Assembly (NCBI RefSeq): GCF_004337985.1
Contig: NC_043744.1
Span: 2,330,408 to 2,394,407 of the forward strand
DNA: 64,000 nucleotides
Direction: 5' to 3'
From: Pyricularia pennisetigena
Lineage: Eukaryota; Ascomycota; Sordariomycetes; Magnaporthales; Pyriculariaceae
The notes below the pieces were generated by a model that was not told the origin of the DNA, searched no databases, and was given only the letters and a program-made list of their open reading frames with translations. The stretch's first letter is position 1. Each line of letters opens with the position of its first letter. Made by a program: the position numbers and the translations under genes. Positions 1-10,890 of this stretch are shown here, one piece after another.

Positions 1-215
1 TTATTAGGAAAGCCAAGGTCCAGAATGGCCCGACGTCCTGGAGTATGGAATAATGGATGGCTTGGCCATGATACAGCCGACTAGGGTGTTACCATATCCA
101 CGGGACGGAAGTGCGTCTCGCCTTTGGATATCGTCTTGCCGTCTGTCGCTCGCCAGGGTTGGTGCAAGCCAAGTCAATTTTCCGTGTATAACGTGTTCGA
201 TGCATCACAGCTGGT

Positions 216-257
216 CACATCATCATCAACATTATCGTCAACATCATCATCATCACC
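216..257. repeat. Interrupted ATC/CAT trinucleotide microsatellite
   Basis: Runs of CATCATCATC interrupted by ATTATCGTCA give an imperfect trinucleotide repeat. It lies in non-coding sequence as far as can be seen, so it is most likely a neutral microsatellite. Confidence 0.7.
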
Positions 258-1593
258 GAAATTGACCTTCCCGAAGTGGGAGAATCCATCGCGCCGGCAA
301 AATTCGCTCTTTCATGAATTTGTTTACGAACCCTTGAGGATAAAGAGAACCGATTCTTTGATCCCTTGCATCGGAGTTAATCCTCCTAACTGCGTTTTTC
401 TGCTCTCGATTATTGATCCAGGTACAGCACAGAGCACATGACCAAGATGAGATGCTTTCTACATGTTCGCCAATCCCCGTTTGGTATTGGTTCAGTCTAG
501 CGACGCCAACGGGACCCCTTCATCTAGGGCTCTGTCGCCTTGGAAGTTTGTGTTGCGCCAAAAAGGGGCTTTTTCTTACCACGCAGAGAACTGCATCCGG
601 GATTGCTCGCTGCGTAACGCGTTTGACATCACGGCTGCGTTTCTGTTTCTCGATCGTCACTTACAGCCTATCTCAGGTTGTGGTCGGACTCCCTTTCTTG
701 AAGGCTGCCTTAGCTTCGCATAAGCGTCGACGTTACGGCGAGGAATCGCGGGACCTTGCCGGGATTAGTTGCTTATCCTTTGTCTCGCCACGCGAGAGGA
801 CTACTGCCAAGGACATGAGAGTGTCACTACGAGACAAAGGCGAACGCTAGAATACAATGTCTTTGTTTACAGGTCCCCAGAGTTCACCACCCGAATCTTC
901 TATTGATGGCGGTAGAACGACCCGGACAGCCAGCAAATAACCGGCGTCACAGCACCATCACGGATCTACGAGCTTGCAGTAGGTAGAAGGGCCTATTACT
1001 AGCACATGCACTACTTGTCTGGACCTGTGAGTGCCAGTGCAACTATTTGATACGGTGCTATGAACAAGTAGCGTACCTTCTTTCCAACGACAGTCTATAG
1101 CCTCAGTTCATGTAGCATGATCTTGGTTCTGTTTTTTTTTTCTCTATTAGGCTCTAGTGCCTGGCGAATTTGCAGAGGATCCAACTCAAGCAAGTCACTT
1201 TGTGAAATGTGCTGTCGATAGAGATGACATTGCATGCAGCTCTGAAAGTGTAATCCAAAAAGGTTACCTGCCAATCTTCAGCTGGAATTTGCTCAGGGGC
1301 TATAGAAAGTAAGGTGTGCACCTCGACCGACGCCACGATGACTGGAGCAATCACAGCTGCCCTCTGCTATCACCAACAACGAGCCACTAGACCGGGGGCT
1401 TTTCACCATGGCATTCAGCGCATTGGTCTGACTGCCGTAGCCTGATCGACAGACAAAGTCTTTGTTCTAGGCCTCATGAGGCGGGTACAACAGGGGTACG
1501 TTCGAGGTACAATGAGTTTGTTCGAGTATCAATGCCTTTGCTCTAGGTGCAACGAAGCTCGCTACGAGAGCTGGAGGCATCGTTACCGTTGAA

Positions 1594-1625
1594 TATAAAT
1601 TCACCTCTCTTCACCTCTCTTCCTC
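1594..1625 (+). promoter_or_regulatory. Probable core promoter (TATA plus CT-rich block) of the methyltransferase
   Basis: TATAAAT at 1594-1600 is followed directly by a direct repeat of TCACCTCTCT and further CT-rich sequence, a combination common at fungal transcription starts. It lies about 280 bp before the ATG at 1881, implying a long leader. Functional assignment is inference. Confidence 0.4.
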
Positions 1626-1880
1626 TGCATCACCTTCTAATGAACAGACACAGATCGACAATTCAATCCGGACCCAACCCAACACAGCGGTATCTATCTA
1701 GCCTGTCACTGCATATCACACGATAACTCGACATTTAGATATTCACTCAGGCACTAGAACATATATTTACTAGAATTATTCGAGCATTTGACCGGATATC
1801 CGCTTTGTTGACAAGCCACAACTATCTCAAACCACAAAGTAGATAATATCTAGATCCAAAACGTCCTTTCAGCAGCAACC

Positions 1881-2786
1881 ATGTCTTCCTCCACAGCTCA
1901 GAATATCTACGACTCGGAAGACTTCTTCCACAACTACGCCCAGCTCCCCCGCATGAAGCAGGGCCTGGCCGGCGCGTCCGAGTGGCCTCTACTCTACCGC
2001 ATGCTACCGCCCGTCACCGGACGCCGAGTCCTCGACCTCGGATGCGGCGACGGCATCCTCAGCCTCTGGGCGGCCAGCGAGGGCGCCGCGCAGGTCAACG
2101 CGTATGACATCTCGCTCAACATGCTCCGGCGCGCCCGCGAGAACGCCGATGTCCTTTTCGCCGGCGACGACTACCAGAGCAAGAGGGCGCCGGTGTTTGC
2201 ACGCATGGACTTGGAGGACGTCAACCTCGACATCCCGGACGGCTCCGTCGACGTCTGCGTCAGCGGCTTGGCCCTGCACTACGTCTCCAACTTTGATGCC
2301 CTCCTGAGCCGCGTCTTCAGGGCCATGAAGCCCGGCGGCTCCTTTGTCTTTTCCATCGAGCACCCCATGTACACGGCACCCGTTGTCCCCGGCTTCCGGC
2401 CTATGGAGGACACCGCCGCAGCCGCCCAAAACCCAGCAGGCAAGAACAACAACAACAACCACAACAATGGCCAGGGGTCGGTGGCAGCCCAAGAAAGTGG
2501 CCCCAAGTTCTTCTGGCCCGTCGACAGCTACTTTTCCGAGGGCCAGCGCGAGGTCACTTGGCTCAACGGCGGCGTCCAGAAGCAGCACCGCACCATGGCC
2601 AGCTACTTCAACATGCTCGTCGCCGCTGGCTTCGTCGTCAAGGACATGGCCGAGTGGGGCTCGACCGAGGACGCCCGCCGCAAGCACCCGGACTGGCCCG
2701 AGAACGTCTGCCCGCGCTTCCTGCTACTGGCTGCCCAGAAGCCTGCCGCCGTTGACGAGCCCGCCTCCACCTCTGCCAGGCTGTAA
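1881..2786 (+). CDS. Class I SAM-dependent methyltransferase
   Basis: Intronless 301-residue protein. Motif I of the Rossmann-type methyltransferase fold is clear at residues 50-58 (VLDLGCGDG), followed by an acidic position after the second strand (AYDIS) and the post-motif region LALHYVSNF plus LLSRVFRAMKPGG. The sequence EHPMYTAP and a later HRTMASYFN block resemble small-molecule methyltransferases common in bacteria. An Asn-rich insert (five consecutive Asn, then HNNG) near residues 189-198 is encoded by an AAC repeat and is probably a disordered, variable loop. Substrate cannot be inferred. The ATG follows a short CAGCAACC leader and the fold starts about 45 residues in, as expected. 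It is convergent with the sacsin-like gene. A cytosolic small-molecule O- or N-methyltransferase is the best guess. Confidence 0.85.
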   Translation: MSSSTAQNIYDSEDFFHNYAQLPRMKQGLAGASEWPLLYRMLPPVTGRRVLDLGCGDGILSLWAASEGAAQVNAYDISLNMLRRARENADVLFAGDDYQSKRAPVFARMDLEDVNLDIPDGSVDVCVSGLALHYVSNFDALLSRVFRAMKPGGSFVFSIEHPMYTAPVVPGFRPMEDTAAAAQNPAGKNNNNNHNNGQGSVAAQESGPKFFWPVDSYFSEGQREVTWLNGGVQKQHRTMASYFNMLVAAGFVVKDMAEWGSTEDARRKHPDWPENVCPRFLLLAAQKPAAVDEPASTSARL

Positions 2787-3539
2787 GAGAGTGATGCGCG
2801 GTCTAGGCCGGTGAAGAGAGGAGAGAAACTTGAAAAGTTTGGATGGCGCGCTTGGAGTCTTTGGTGCCAGCATGGCTTGTGTGGCTTACTTGAAGCGGAT
2901 CGTTGACCATGTTTTCCTGCAATGTTTTACCGGCGATGTCAAGGTTAGGTTACCGATTTAGCGATTCTTTGTCAACCCAGAAAAAGTGTATGATTATTTT
3001 TTTGCTATTTTGTTAGGACTCAAAAGTTTGGCGATTGATTGTTGATAAATCGGCCTCTTGACTAATATCCAAAATGCATATCGGTGGTGATTCGATCTAT
3101 GGGTGCATCTCAATTGCTGTGAATATTTGACAACATATCTGGCCAGAACAATTCTTTGAAGACACTTTGAAGACAAAGTTTTGGGCCGCAAGTGATTGAT
3201 ATAAGGTAATTCACGCCAAGTGCAATATGTATGTATCTTTGAGTACATTCTACATCGAGAGGGTAGCAAAAATGCCGATGTGACACTCTAACCCCACGCT
3301 GCAATGAAAGGAGGAAAAGGGGATGGAAGATAGAAAAAGTAGGTCTATGGATCGGTACAAAGGGTAGAAGAAGGTGGAAATAGTAAAACCAACCGAATAT
3401 GCATGCGTATAAAAAGAGACGTACGATGAAAAAGTATTCCGCACTTAAACAACTCGCTCAACTTCTTAGGTGTTAGGCTGTGCGGAGACGGAAAGACAAC
3501 AAAAGTAAAGCATAGAATATATAAAATCCCGCAAAGACA
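2787..3539. other. Convergent intergenic region
   Basis: This is the shared 3' region of the methyltransferase and the sacsin-like gene. It is AT-rich after about 2980 and has no recognisable coding potential; both transcripts presumably terminate here. Confidence 0.6.
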
Positions 3540-6500
3540 TCAAGAAAGGTCAATGAGGCTATTCCTAGCCGGCGCCTGTTGACTATAAGCTGGCGGCGGT
3601 GGCAAAGAATGCTGTCCCTGGGTGCCTGGGTTCGCAGGGGATGCGGCAGCAGCAGCGGGCGCAGGAGCAGTGGCGTTCCATTGTGCTGCCTTGGCCATCA
3701 TCTTAGGAAAGAATTGTTGAATGAAAGACTCGGTGTAGTAGCTGTGGTCCGAGTTGTGTGGTTGGACCAGATTGTGCGCAAGCTCGTGGGCGATGACAAC
3801 CCACCACCACGTCGTGGCCTCGGTCCTTCCATTGCCGGATCCCATCCGTTCAGCATGTAGCTGAAGGAAGAAACGCAAGTTACAAAACACGCTTCCATTG
3901 CTGTTGAAGGCAATAGTATTGCCTCGTTCATCATAGAAGATATGCAACACTGTCGGAGCAAGGCCATAAATGGTCCCAATGTCGCGGAGTACACCTTCAA
4001 ACGTCTTGATGGATCGACTGTGAGCCTCGAGAAATTTCCCTTGGTCCGTCGATAAGTCATTGGCGACAAAGACGCGCATTCCTTGGGGAGCATCGGCCAC
4101 GAATCTGAGGTCATGTGCAGCCGTGCTGTCACAGTACGATGCTTGTTCTTTCACCTCGTTGGTCTGTGGTGGAGAAAACAGTGTCCTCGAGTCGTGCGCC
4201 CTCGTCGAGTTGATGGCATTGAGAAGATTCTGCTGAACGACTGCAGGAGAAGTGACACGCCCGTCATCCTTTGAAGGTTGCGATGGACCGGGAGCACCGC
4301 CATCAGACCCGGTTTGCGGTGCTGGAGCCTTCGGCTGGTCTATCAGGTTCTGCAGTTGCTTGTGGCTCTCATCATTCTCTCGGTCAAAGCCCAGCCGTTT
4401 GGACCAGTTCGAGAAAAGTCCTTGACCCTTCTTGCGAGTGTCCTGCTGGGGAGGAGGGAGTGAATGCGGAGGACTGTCGGGTGAATCAACCGCAAAGGAG
4501 CCAGGCATTTGCTGCTCCGGTGTTTTGGGTCTTTGATTTCGGGCTGCAGCCTCTGCCTGGGCCGCCCCAGACTGGCGCCACTCCTGCTCCCGCTCGCGAA
4601 TACGTTGCTGCTCTTCCTCGAGTGCCTTTCGTCGCTCCTCCTCCGCAATCCTAGCCTCTGCCGCTTTAGCTCGTAGGATACGGTCCACATTGTAACCACG
4701 GGCACGAAGGTCGAGTAGATCCAGCTTTAGAAATGGCTCAAAGAAGAAATAGGCTTGCTGGTTCGGGCGTGTCAGTAGCAGGTGACACACCGCTTGGCCG
4801 ACCTGGTACATGTCAGGGCGCCCCTCTGCAGCAACATAGAGGACCCATCCATTGCGAGTCTGTACACTAGCTGCAGATCGCTTCTCCATATGCGACTGGG
4901 TTTGCCCACGAAGCGATCTTCGAAGCGCGACGTTCCGAACAACCTCAACCATCAGGTTCTTCTCGAGCCACTTTACGTCATGCTTGATGGCATGATTGTT
5001 AGTTTTGGTGTACTCGTACAAGAACAACTTGGAGCGCTCCAGAACGTGCTTGCGCAGCCAGACCGCTCCTTCTTGTTTCTCGCTGTGAGGTCCGACTTTC
5101 AGATCTTCCTGGACCATGTTGCCTAGCATCTGTGACCCAAGCGCGAGATAGAAGTTTTCCAACGCATCCTCCTCGGGCGCGCACATCAACGAGTCCTTGA
5201 AAAGTCGATAACTGATATAATCGTCCACGACCACAATCTGACCAGGAGCGGCCAGTTGATATTGCTTGATAGGCGCCTCATCTTCATCGGCATCCAGGTC
5301 CTTACTTGGTTTTGTGGATGCAATCTCCTTGGAGGCGAGCAGGAAAGCAGACACCTTCATCTTGGCCCAAAGTTCCCTATCTCTCTTGATAGTGGCCATG
5401 TCCTCGGCAAGAGTCCTCAGTAGATTGAGATACTTTTCAGGACTTTGCAAGATGCTGAGAAGACGAGCGGGCTCACTGCAAGCCATCTGGGCAATTTCAG
5501 GTTTCGTCGGCTCGCTCTTGGCGCCGCACTTGAACAAGAAGGCGTTGGCGTCGGGGCCGAAATCGACAAAATCGAATATGTCGCTGTAGGTGGAAGAGCT
5601 GCCCAAGTAACAGTTTTGTGGCTTGAGCATGACTATAGTGCTACTTCCCTTGAGACTGCCTCGCTGAGACCTCGTCACGGGTACGATGTTTGAATCTCGA
5701 AGTTTCGCCAAATGGTTCCCACCTAGGTCGCCTAGTCGAGTTGCAAAGTACCTAAACAGTGTCATGGCCGACTGCCGGTCCTGAGGAGGCTTGGCGACGA
5801 GTTTGCTCACGCATACCGTGATCGGAGGATCCCTAGCCACGCCAAACTTGCTTGCATGAACTTGCAGGTTCTTGGCAATAATGTTGAAGCCCAATACGGC
5901 GCCCCCCTCATCCGCGTAGCACTCAGACGGTGGGACCAAAGTTTTCTCATTGCCTTGGATAGGCAATATCGCCCTTTTAGTCGCCCCAATGTTGAAGGAT
6001 GCATAGCCGTTGATGTGGTGATTGGCGATGAAGTAGGTCATTGAGCTAGTCCTCATAGATGGGTCCTCTGAAGCCATCATCTCGACAAGCTCCGGTACTG
6101 AAGGATGGGGCCTCAGTCCCAAACCGAACAGGAACCGTCCCTCAGGGCTGCTCGGCCTGAAGCTCCCAGGCGGACCTGGCCATTGCAAGATTGGTAACTT
6201 GAGAGTGCGCAACGTATCCTTGGGCTCAAAAAGTTCCGAGACCTTGAACAGTTGGTTCGTACCCTTGGTGGGCTCCATACCCGCCGGGCCTGCCTCGGCC
6301 GGGCAGATTTTCGACTCCTTAAGCCTCCTTAGATCTTCTGCCGGGATATCATCTCTGACAGAGGCAAGATACTTGATAAGCTCCATATGGCTCCATTTTG
6401 ACGAACCCTCCTTTTCAGGGGTAAGGAGGCGCGTGAAGATGGTCTCGAGGTCCAGCGTCTTCCTGACACCTATAGCCACCAAGAACTTGTCCTTGACTCC

Positions 6501-8852
6501 TTGACATCCCTGAACAATCGGAAGATCATCAAAGAGCTTTACGGTGGGAAAGAAGGACTCTGATGGCTTCTTCATGCCCATCTTTGTAGGTACAACGGTC
6601 TTGTTCTGCAACAAAGAAACAACCGAGTTTCTGGATGGCTGACTCAAGTTCTCCCAGTTTTTGGATAACACGACGAGAATTTGCGCCGCAAATTTGGCCG
6701 ACTTGGTAATGTTTTGTTCATCATCCTTCGAGGAGGCACTCTCAAGCAGGTATCTGAGCCAAGGCACAATTTCCAGCTTTTCCCATCCAAGCATTTCCAG
6801 GTGGGCTGCGGGAATGTTGCAAGTCAGCGCATACGGCAACGTCGTCGGTGGGAGGGGTAAGCTAGCTGGAATCTTGTTGGCGCTCAGATAGTTTCTTATT
6901 GTGGTCAGGGCAATGACTTCGCCCTGATCACCACTATCACTAATAGTCGCGATTGCTACGTCGAGCAGGGCCTGTCTGCTGGGAGGGTCCAACTCGCCAG
7001 TGACAGCTCGCTTGCCTGCCCAAGTTAAAAAGTGAACGAGCTGATCTTTGTTCAGGGCTTTCGCCTCCAACTCCTTGCGAATGTCCGTAACAGTTATCTC
7101 ATCGATCAAGCCGTACTCTCGCAGCTCTCTTACGAAGGGCGCCCCTTCCATTTCCTTGACAATGATAGGGATGCCATCTACGAACTTTGCCAGCTCATCA
7201 GAGCCCATCCGGACCTTTGTGCTGAGAAGCACACCGCGACTCGAGAATACCTCGATGTAGGCCTTCTTGAACGCGGTCCAGAATGACTCCTTGATAATTT
7301 GAGCGACATATTGGCTTGGAGTTGAATCTCTGAAGGTGTAAGTCTCGAGAATGTGGAGTGCTTCTGGGATGAACTTTGCTATATCTGCAGCAGTAATCTG
7401 GGCTCCATTAACCGCCCTTTGAACCTTTGTTTGCAAATCGGCCATCTCTGTTGAGAATGCCAGTCGCGTCATGATGCCTGCAACGCGAAGCATCTCAATA
7501 TTCCAGCTACGCACCCATCGAGCATTGAGATCGATGGCCTCACGTTCCACAGTTGGTATGACGGACGGCGCTGAGATGTGCATACCACCACCGGTGGTTT
7601 GGGTGGTGGGAAAGCCAATGAAAATTTTACCGCCGGGCTTCTTGCTGGGTAGGACGGAAGTAAAAACGTCCACGGTGTTCTTTGACTCATCGTTGGAGTT
7701 CTTAGATGCTTGGGCTTCGTCATATGAAGACGTTAATATTGAGAGCTTTGTGGTTCTTGGTGGAGGTTTCTTGGTCGCACGTTCCAATTCTGCTGCGAAA
7801 GATGTTGGTACACTGGTGGTGATTACTGCGGATGTAACACGAAGGAAGACACTCGATGTTGAAGTGCTGGTCAGGTCCTCGACCACAGCCTCGGATGTTT
7901 GCTTTTCTTCCTTGGCTTGTTTCCCACGAAGGCCGCTCTGTGACGCCGACGAAGTAAGACGGCTGAAGAAGCTTCGGAGAGATGGCATGTCTGATGAGTT
8001 GAATCCATATGTGTCGTTTGATTTCGCCGCAGCCGCAGCCTTGGGCTTCCACCCGAGCACACTCATGGCTGTTGCGTCAATCTGCGTACTGACACGTTCC
8101 AAAGTGGTGAGCCTCATGAGCCCATCCTTTGTCCTAGTCTCGAGCTCACGAGGGATAGGGACTTCAATACTGGGGGAGGTCTTCTTGTGCAAGGAGAGAA
8201 GTTTCCAGTCGTCGATCCAGAATTCTATGCGTTGAAGAGCGACAAACGTCAAACTGGTAGCCAAGAATTGTGCCACGGAGAGCAGGTTCGGCAGTGCAGT
8301 GGTATCGTTGCGGTAGTCAAGAACAAACGTAGTTTCTCCATTGCCCTGACCCTCTGGCAGCTGCAGCTTCCTTGTAAAAAGGGCATTCCCCTTCCAGTAG
8401 AATGCCATAGCCTCATTTCCAGAGCTGATAAATGGTGACTCGCAGTCGGCAAAGACACTGTAGAAGCCTACTCCGAACGCTCCGATCTTGGTCTCGTCGG
8501 GGTTGCCCTCGGCAATACGCTTGAGCCGAGCCCAATCATTCTTGTTGAACGGTTGTCCATCGTTTGTTACCAACAGCCTCCTCAGGGTGTGGTTCGTGAT
8601 GACGTGTTTTAAGAGCTCAGTCTGGTTTGTGGTTGCTGGCAATGGCACAGATGTAGATGGATGCGTCTCCCACTTGACCTTGACAGTTGTGGCTTGGGCG
8701 TCGGCAGCATTCTGTATCAGTTCTCGTAATGTCGTCCACTCGCCAGAATACCGGGCCAGAACTTTGTCAATCAGGGCGCGGGTGTCGACAGTCACAGCCT
8801 CCTCGTCCTCGCCGTGCTGGAGGGCGGCGTCCCTCAGCTTTGAATAGTCCAT
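3540..8852 (-). CDS. Sacsin-like GHKL ATPase protein with C-terminal HExxH motif
   Basis: Single uninterrupted frame of 1770 residues. The N-terminal 250 residues are a GHKL (Hsp90-type) ATPase related to sacsin: ELIQNAADA at 44-52 is the N-box with the Mg-binding Asn, TNDGQPF gives the DxG-type motif, and KIGAFGVGFYSVF is the G2 loop. A long alpha-rich middle (the DUF3684-type fungal region) has no recognised motif. Residues about 1395-1440 form a charged coiled coil (AEEERRKALEEEQQRIRERE), then a Pro/Gln/Ser-rich linker. Near the end HELAHNLVQPH (HELAH at 1689-1693, third His at 1699) sits in VVIAHELAHN, the pattern of a zinc metallopeptidase, before an Ala/Pro-rich tail. Family knowledge suggests a chaperone-like ATPase; protease activity is inference. 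No intron is needed, and the ATG precedes the ATPase domain by only about 25 residues. Confidence 0.85.
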   Translation of the reverse strand: MDYSKLRDAALQHGEDEEAVTVDTRALIDKVLARYSGEWTTLRELIQNAADAQATTVKVKWETHPSTSVPLPATTNQTELLKHVITNHTLRRLLVTNDGQPFNKNDWARLKRIAEGNPDETKIGAFGVGFYSVFADCESPFISSGNEAMAFYWKGNALFTRKLQLPEGQGNGETTFVLDYRNDTTALPNLLSVAQFLATSLTFVALQRIEFWIDDWKLLSLHKKTSPSIEVPIPRELETRTKDGLMRLTTLERVSTQIDATAMSVLGWKPKAAAAAKSNDTYGFNSSDMPSLRSFFSRLTSSASQSGLRGKQAKEEKQTSEAVVEDLTSTSTSSVFLRVTSAVITTSVPTSFAAELERATKKPPPRTTKLSILTSSYDEAQASKNSNDESKNTVDVFTSVLPSKKPGGKIFIGFPTTQTTGGGMHISAPSVIPTVEREAIDLNARWVRSWNIEMLRVAGIMTRLAFSTEMADLQTKVQRAVNGAQITAADIAKFIPEALHILETYTFRDSTPSQYVAQIIKESFWTAFKKAYIEVFSSRGVLLSTKVRMGSDELAKFVDGIPIIVKEMEGAPFVRELREYGLIDEITVTDIRKELEAKALNKDQLVHFLTWAGKRAVTGELDPPSRQALLDVAIATISDSGDQGEVIALTTIRNYLSANKIPASLPLPPTTLPYALTCNIPAAHLEMLGWEKLEIVPWLRYLLESASSKDDEQNITKSAKFAAQILVVLSKNWENLSQPSRNSVVSLLQNKTVVPTKMGMKKPSESFFPTVKLFDDLPIVQGCQGVKDKFLVAIGVRKTLDLETIFTRLLTPEKEGSSKWSHMELIKYLASVRDDIPAEDLRRLKESKICPAEAGPAGMEPTKGTNQLFKVSELFEPKDTLRTLKLPILQWPGPPGSFRPSSPEGRFLFGLGLRPHPSVPELVEMMASEDPSMRTSSMTYFIANHHINGYASFNIGATKRAILPIQGNEKTLVPPSECYADEGGAVLGFNIIAKNLQVHASKFGVARDPPITVCVSKLVAKPPQDRQSAMTLFRYFATRLGDLGGNHLAKLRDSNIVPVTRSQRGSLKGSSTIVMLKPQNCYLGSSSTYSDIFDFVDFGPDANAFLFKCGAKSEPTKPEIAQMACSEPARLLSILQSPEKYLNLLRTLAEDMATIKRDRELWAKMKVSAFLLASKEIASTKPSKDLDADEDEAPIKQYQLAAPGQIVVVDDYISYRLFKDSLMCAPEEDALENFYLALGSQMLGNMVQEDLKVGPHSEKQEGAVWLRKHVLERSKLFLYEYTKTNNHAIKHDVKWLEKNLMVEVVRNVALRRSLRGQTQSHMEKRSAASVQTRNGWVLYVAAEGRPDMYQVGQAVCHLLLTRPNQQAYFFFEPFLKLDLLDLRARGYNVDRILRAKAAEARIAEEERRKALEEEQQRIREREQEWRQSGAAQAEAAARNQRPKTPEQQMPGSFAVDSPDSPPHSLPPPQQDTRKKGQGLFSNWSKRLGFDRENDESHKQLQNLIDQPKAPAPQTGSDGGAPGPSQPSKDDGRVTSPAVVQQNLLNAINSTRAHDSRTLFSPPQTNEVKEQASYCDSTAAHDLRFVADAPQGMRVFVANDLSTDQGKFLEAHSRSIKTFEGVLRDIGTIYGLAPTVLHIFYDERGNTIAFNSNGSVFCNLRFFLQLHAERMGSGNGRTEATTWWWVVIAHELAHNLVQPHNSDHSYYTESFIQQFFPKMMAKAAQWNATAPAPAAAAASPANPGTQGQHSLPPPPAYSQQAPARNSLIDLS

Positions 8853-9645
8853 CTTGATATCGGATTCGTAGAATTGAGTTTGTCGCGAGGTCTATGTCAG
8901 CACATTGTTGAGCCTTCAGGATACCCGCCAGTAGGGTTGCAAATGCAGTCTGATTGATCTAGCAACCGGAATTCAAGATGTTCAAGGATAGTCCGGCAAG
9001 CCGGAGTGGCGATGCGTTCTTCAGCAAGCCCGCCTGAGGCGAAGGCTTAATTACTAAGCTCGATTATTGGCCTTCCGTTCCCGCGGAGCCTTGGTGGTCA
9101 GCCTGAAAAGAACAAAACAGTGAAACCCAGCAGGCACTTGTGGTTGGGAAAAATGCTGATCACAAGGCGGCAGCAGTCCTGAACAGGTCAAGCCGGCGGT
9201 TGAGAGCAAACAAAGGCGCCAACTCGGCCAGTTTCAGTCCCCAAGCTCGTTCGGAATACAGTACTGTACAATAGGTTGCATGACGCCTGGGGGTACCCAT
9301 GCTGGAACCAAACGTGACACCCACCCTTTTGATCCAACTGCAAGGGTCTCGCTACCCCACTATCCGTCCAATCGTTGAGCCGATCCCACTGAAGCACCTC
9401 TTCCCATGAAACTCGATATATAACGTACCTGATCATTCTAGGCGAACCTCACGTAACCTCAATAATCCATAGCAACATAAGTCATCATGTCTACAGAGTG
9501 ATTCATGAATATGTTGGTTTCATGCCGAAATTATGCAATTCGTGCGCTATAATGCTAGGACAATACAATGTTGTATGACTCTATGCTAGTCGTTCCAAAT
9601 CAACTGTGTACCAGCACAGAAAGTGCGATGGTAGTATTAAGTGGC
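8853..9645. other. Intergenic region upstream of the sacsin-like gene
   Basis: Contains the promoter of the minus-strand sacsin-like gene and the 3' end of the MMTAG2-like gene. I see no coding potential and no clear TATA element. Confidence 0.5.
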
Positions 9646-10482
9646 CTACTTCCCATCACGACTTCTGTGGTGACGCTCCTCGCGTGATTGCTTAACTCGT
9701 GGACTATGACTCCTTCTCCTTTCCCTGGACCGTGGCCTTTGCCTTTCGCGACTCCTACTTCGCCGACTTTTTCCACCTCTGTCGCGCCCCTTATCCGCAG
9801 CTTCGTCATGGTCTATACGCCTTGACTCGGCATCCCCGCCTCTTTCATGATCCCGTCGTCGGCTCCGACTCCTATGCCTCCTTCTGTGATGCTCGCGCCG
9901 AGATGGTCTCTCAGTTGACTCATCTCGCCTCCTCGAATGCCTCTCGCGGCTTTGGTCACGAGATCGACTCCTATCGCGATGGTGTGATCTCCTTCCATGC
10001 TGCCGGTCGGAGTCCCTGTGCCTGCGCTTTTCCCGGTCGTCTTTTCGCCGACTCTCGCGGGCATCTGTGTCCCCCTCGCTCTTGACCAATTCTCCCTTGC
10101 TGGCAACACCCATCCTGGCCGCAGGATCAACCGCTGTTGCGTTTGCGCCGGACGCGTTACGGACCGGAACTGGAAGACCGAGAGCCCGCGCTATTGCGTC
10201 TTCCTCAGCCTCCTTGATCTTCCGGAGCTCCTCGCGCCTCTCGCGCGCTCTCTTCTCCTCCGTTGTTTCATCGCCTCCGTCGTCTGTTGTCGGGGCGCCC
10301 GCTGGCGAAGGGTCGGCCTTGGCGTACCAGTTGAGGTCTCGTCCTTGTTGCCACCGGCCGACAGGTGCTTTCAGACTGTGTCCCAGATAGTTCTCGCGAT
10401 GTGTGGATGTGGCGACCTCTTCCCAGCTGAAATTGACACCTCCGCGGGAGCCTGTTTTTCGAACCGTCGAAAGCAAATCCAT
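9646..10482 (-). CDS. MMTAG2-like RS-rich nuclear protein
   Basis: Intronless, 278 residues. The N-terminus matches the Mmtag (multiple myeloma tumor-associated protein 2) domain: [13 protein letters not shown], then [16 protein letters not shown] and [10 protein letters not shown], residues about 11-55. This is followed by a short helical Arg/Glu segment ([20 protein letters not shown]) and a C-terminal half made almost entirely of Arg-Ser, Arg-Asp and Arg-His dipeptides, as in splicing-associated proteins. Human MMTAG2 is a nuclear phosphoprotein of unclear function; involvement in mRNA processing is inference from the RS tail. It is divergent from MED6 with about 400 bp between the start codons. 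The start is well supported because the domain begins within 10 residues of the ATG. Confidence 0.88.
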   Translation of the reverse strand: MDLLSTVRKTGSRGGVNFSWEEVATSTHRENYLGHSLKAPVGRWQQGRDLNWYAKADPSPAGAPTTDDGGDETTEEKRARERREELRKIKEAEEDAIARALGLPVPVRNASGANATAVDPAARMGVASKGELVKSEGDTDARESRRKDDREKRRHRDSDRQHGRRSHHRDRSRSRDQSRERHSRRRDESTERPSRREHHRRRHRSRSRRRDHERGGDAESRRIDHDEAADKGRDRGGKSRRSRSRERQRPRSRERRRSHSPRVKQSREERHHRSRDGK

Positions 10483-10890
10483 GACGGCGATTTGTGATGA
10501 TTATCCGATGGTCGATTGCATGCGATACACTGGCGAGTTGTGATGGTGTGAAAATTTGCTGCACGACTTGGTTGTAAATCGGCGCAGGATGTCCAAGGTA
10601 AATTGTGCATTGACGTTCCTGCGACGGTCTTTTCCCGTTCCTTGCGGGCACAAGTGTAATCCCCACTGAAATGTCAGTGGATCCAGGTAGAGACAAACGC
10701 TGTGCTATTGGTTGTCATGGTGGATACAGTGACGACAGCCAGGTAGAGAAACGCGGGGGACCGCGTCGCCTTAATTGCGATTGAAACCCTGTCGCGAAAA
10801 CTCTCCGAGGCACTTCAGAATCTACAACGAAGCATATCGCAACACACTTTTCCATTCCCAAGGGATTCGTTGTGAATATCCACCGCCAAG
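10483..10890. promoter_or_regulatory. Bidirectional promoter region MMTAG2-like / MED6
   Basis: The 408 bp between two divergent start codons must hold both promoters. No canonical TATA box is evident. Sharing of regulatory elements is inference. Confidence 0.45.

Larger units (their letters stand above)
1..1880. other. Gene-free left flank
   Basis: No reading frame here shows a recognisable domain or a convincing spliced structure; open frames are short and low in codon bias. Visible structure: an interrupted ATC/CAT trinucleotide tract at 216-257, imperfect short repeats of the type TTGTTCTAGG/TTTGCTCTAGG with GTTCGAG copies at about 1448-1560, and a TATA-like element at 1594-1600 followed by CT-rich repeats. 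The right part is probably the promoter and leader of the methyltransferase starting at 1881. A partial gene entering from the left cannot be excluded. Confidence 0.5.

Noticed and set aside
2004..2687. 227-codon open frame opposite the methyltransferase
   Set aside because: Antisense shadow with repetitive Val/Gly-rich translation and no domain.
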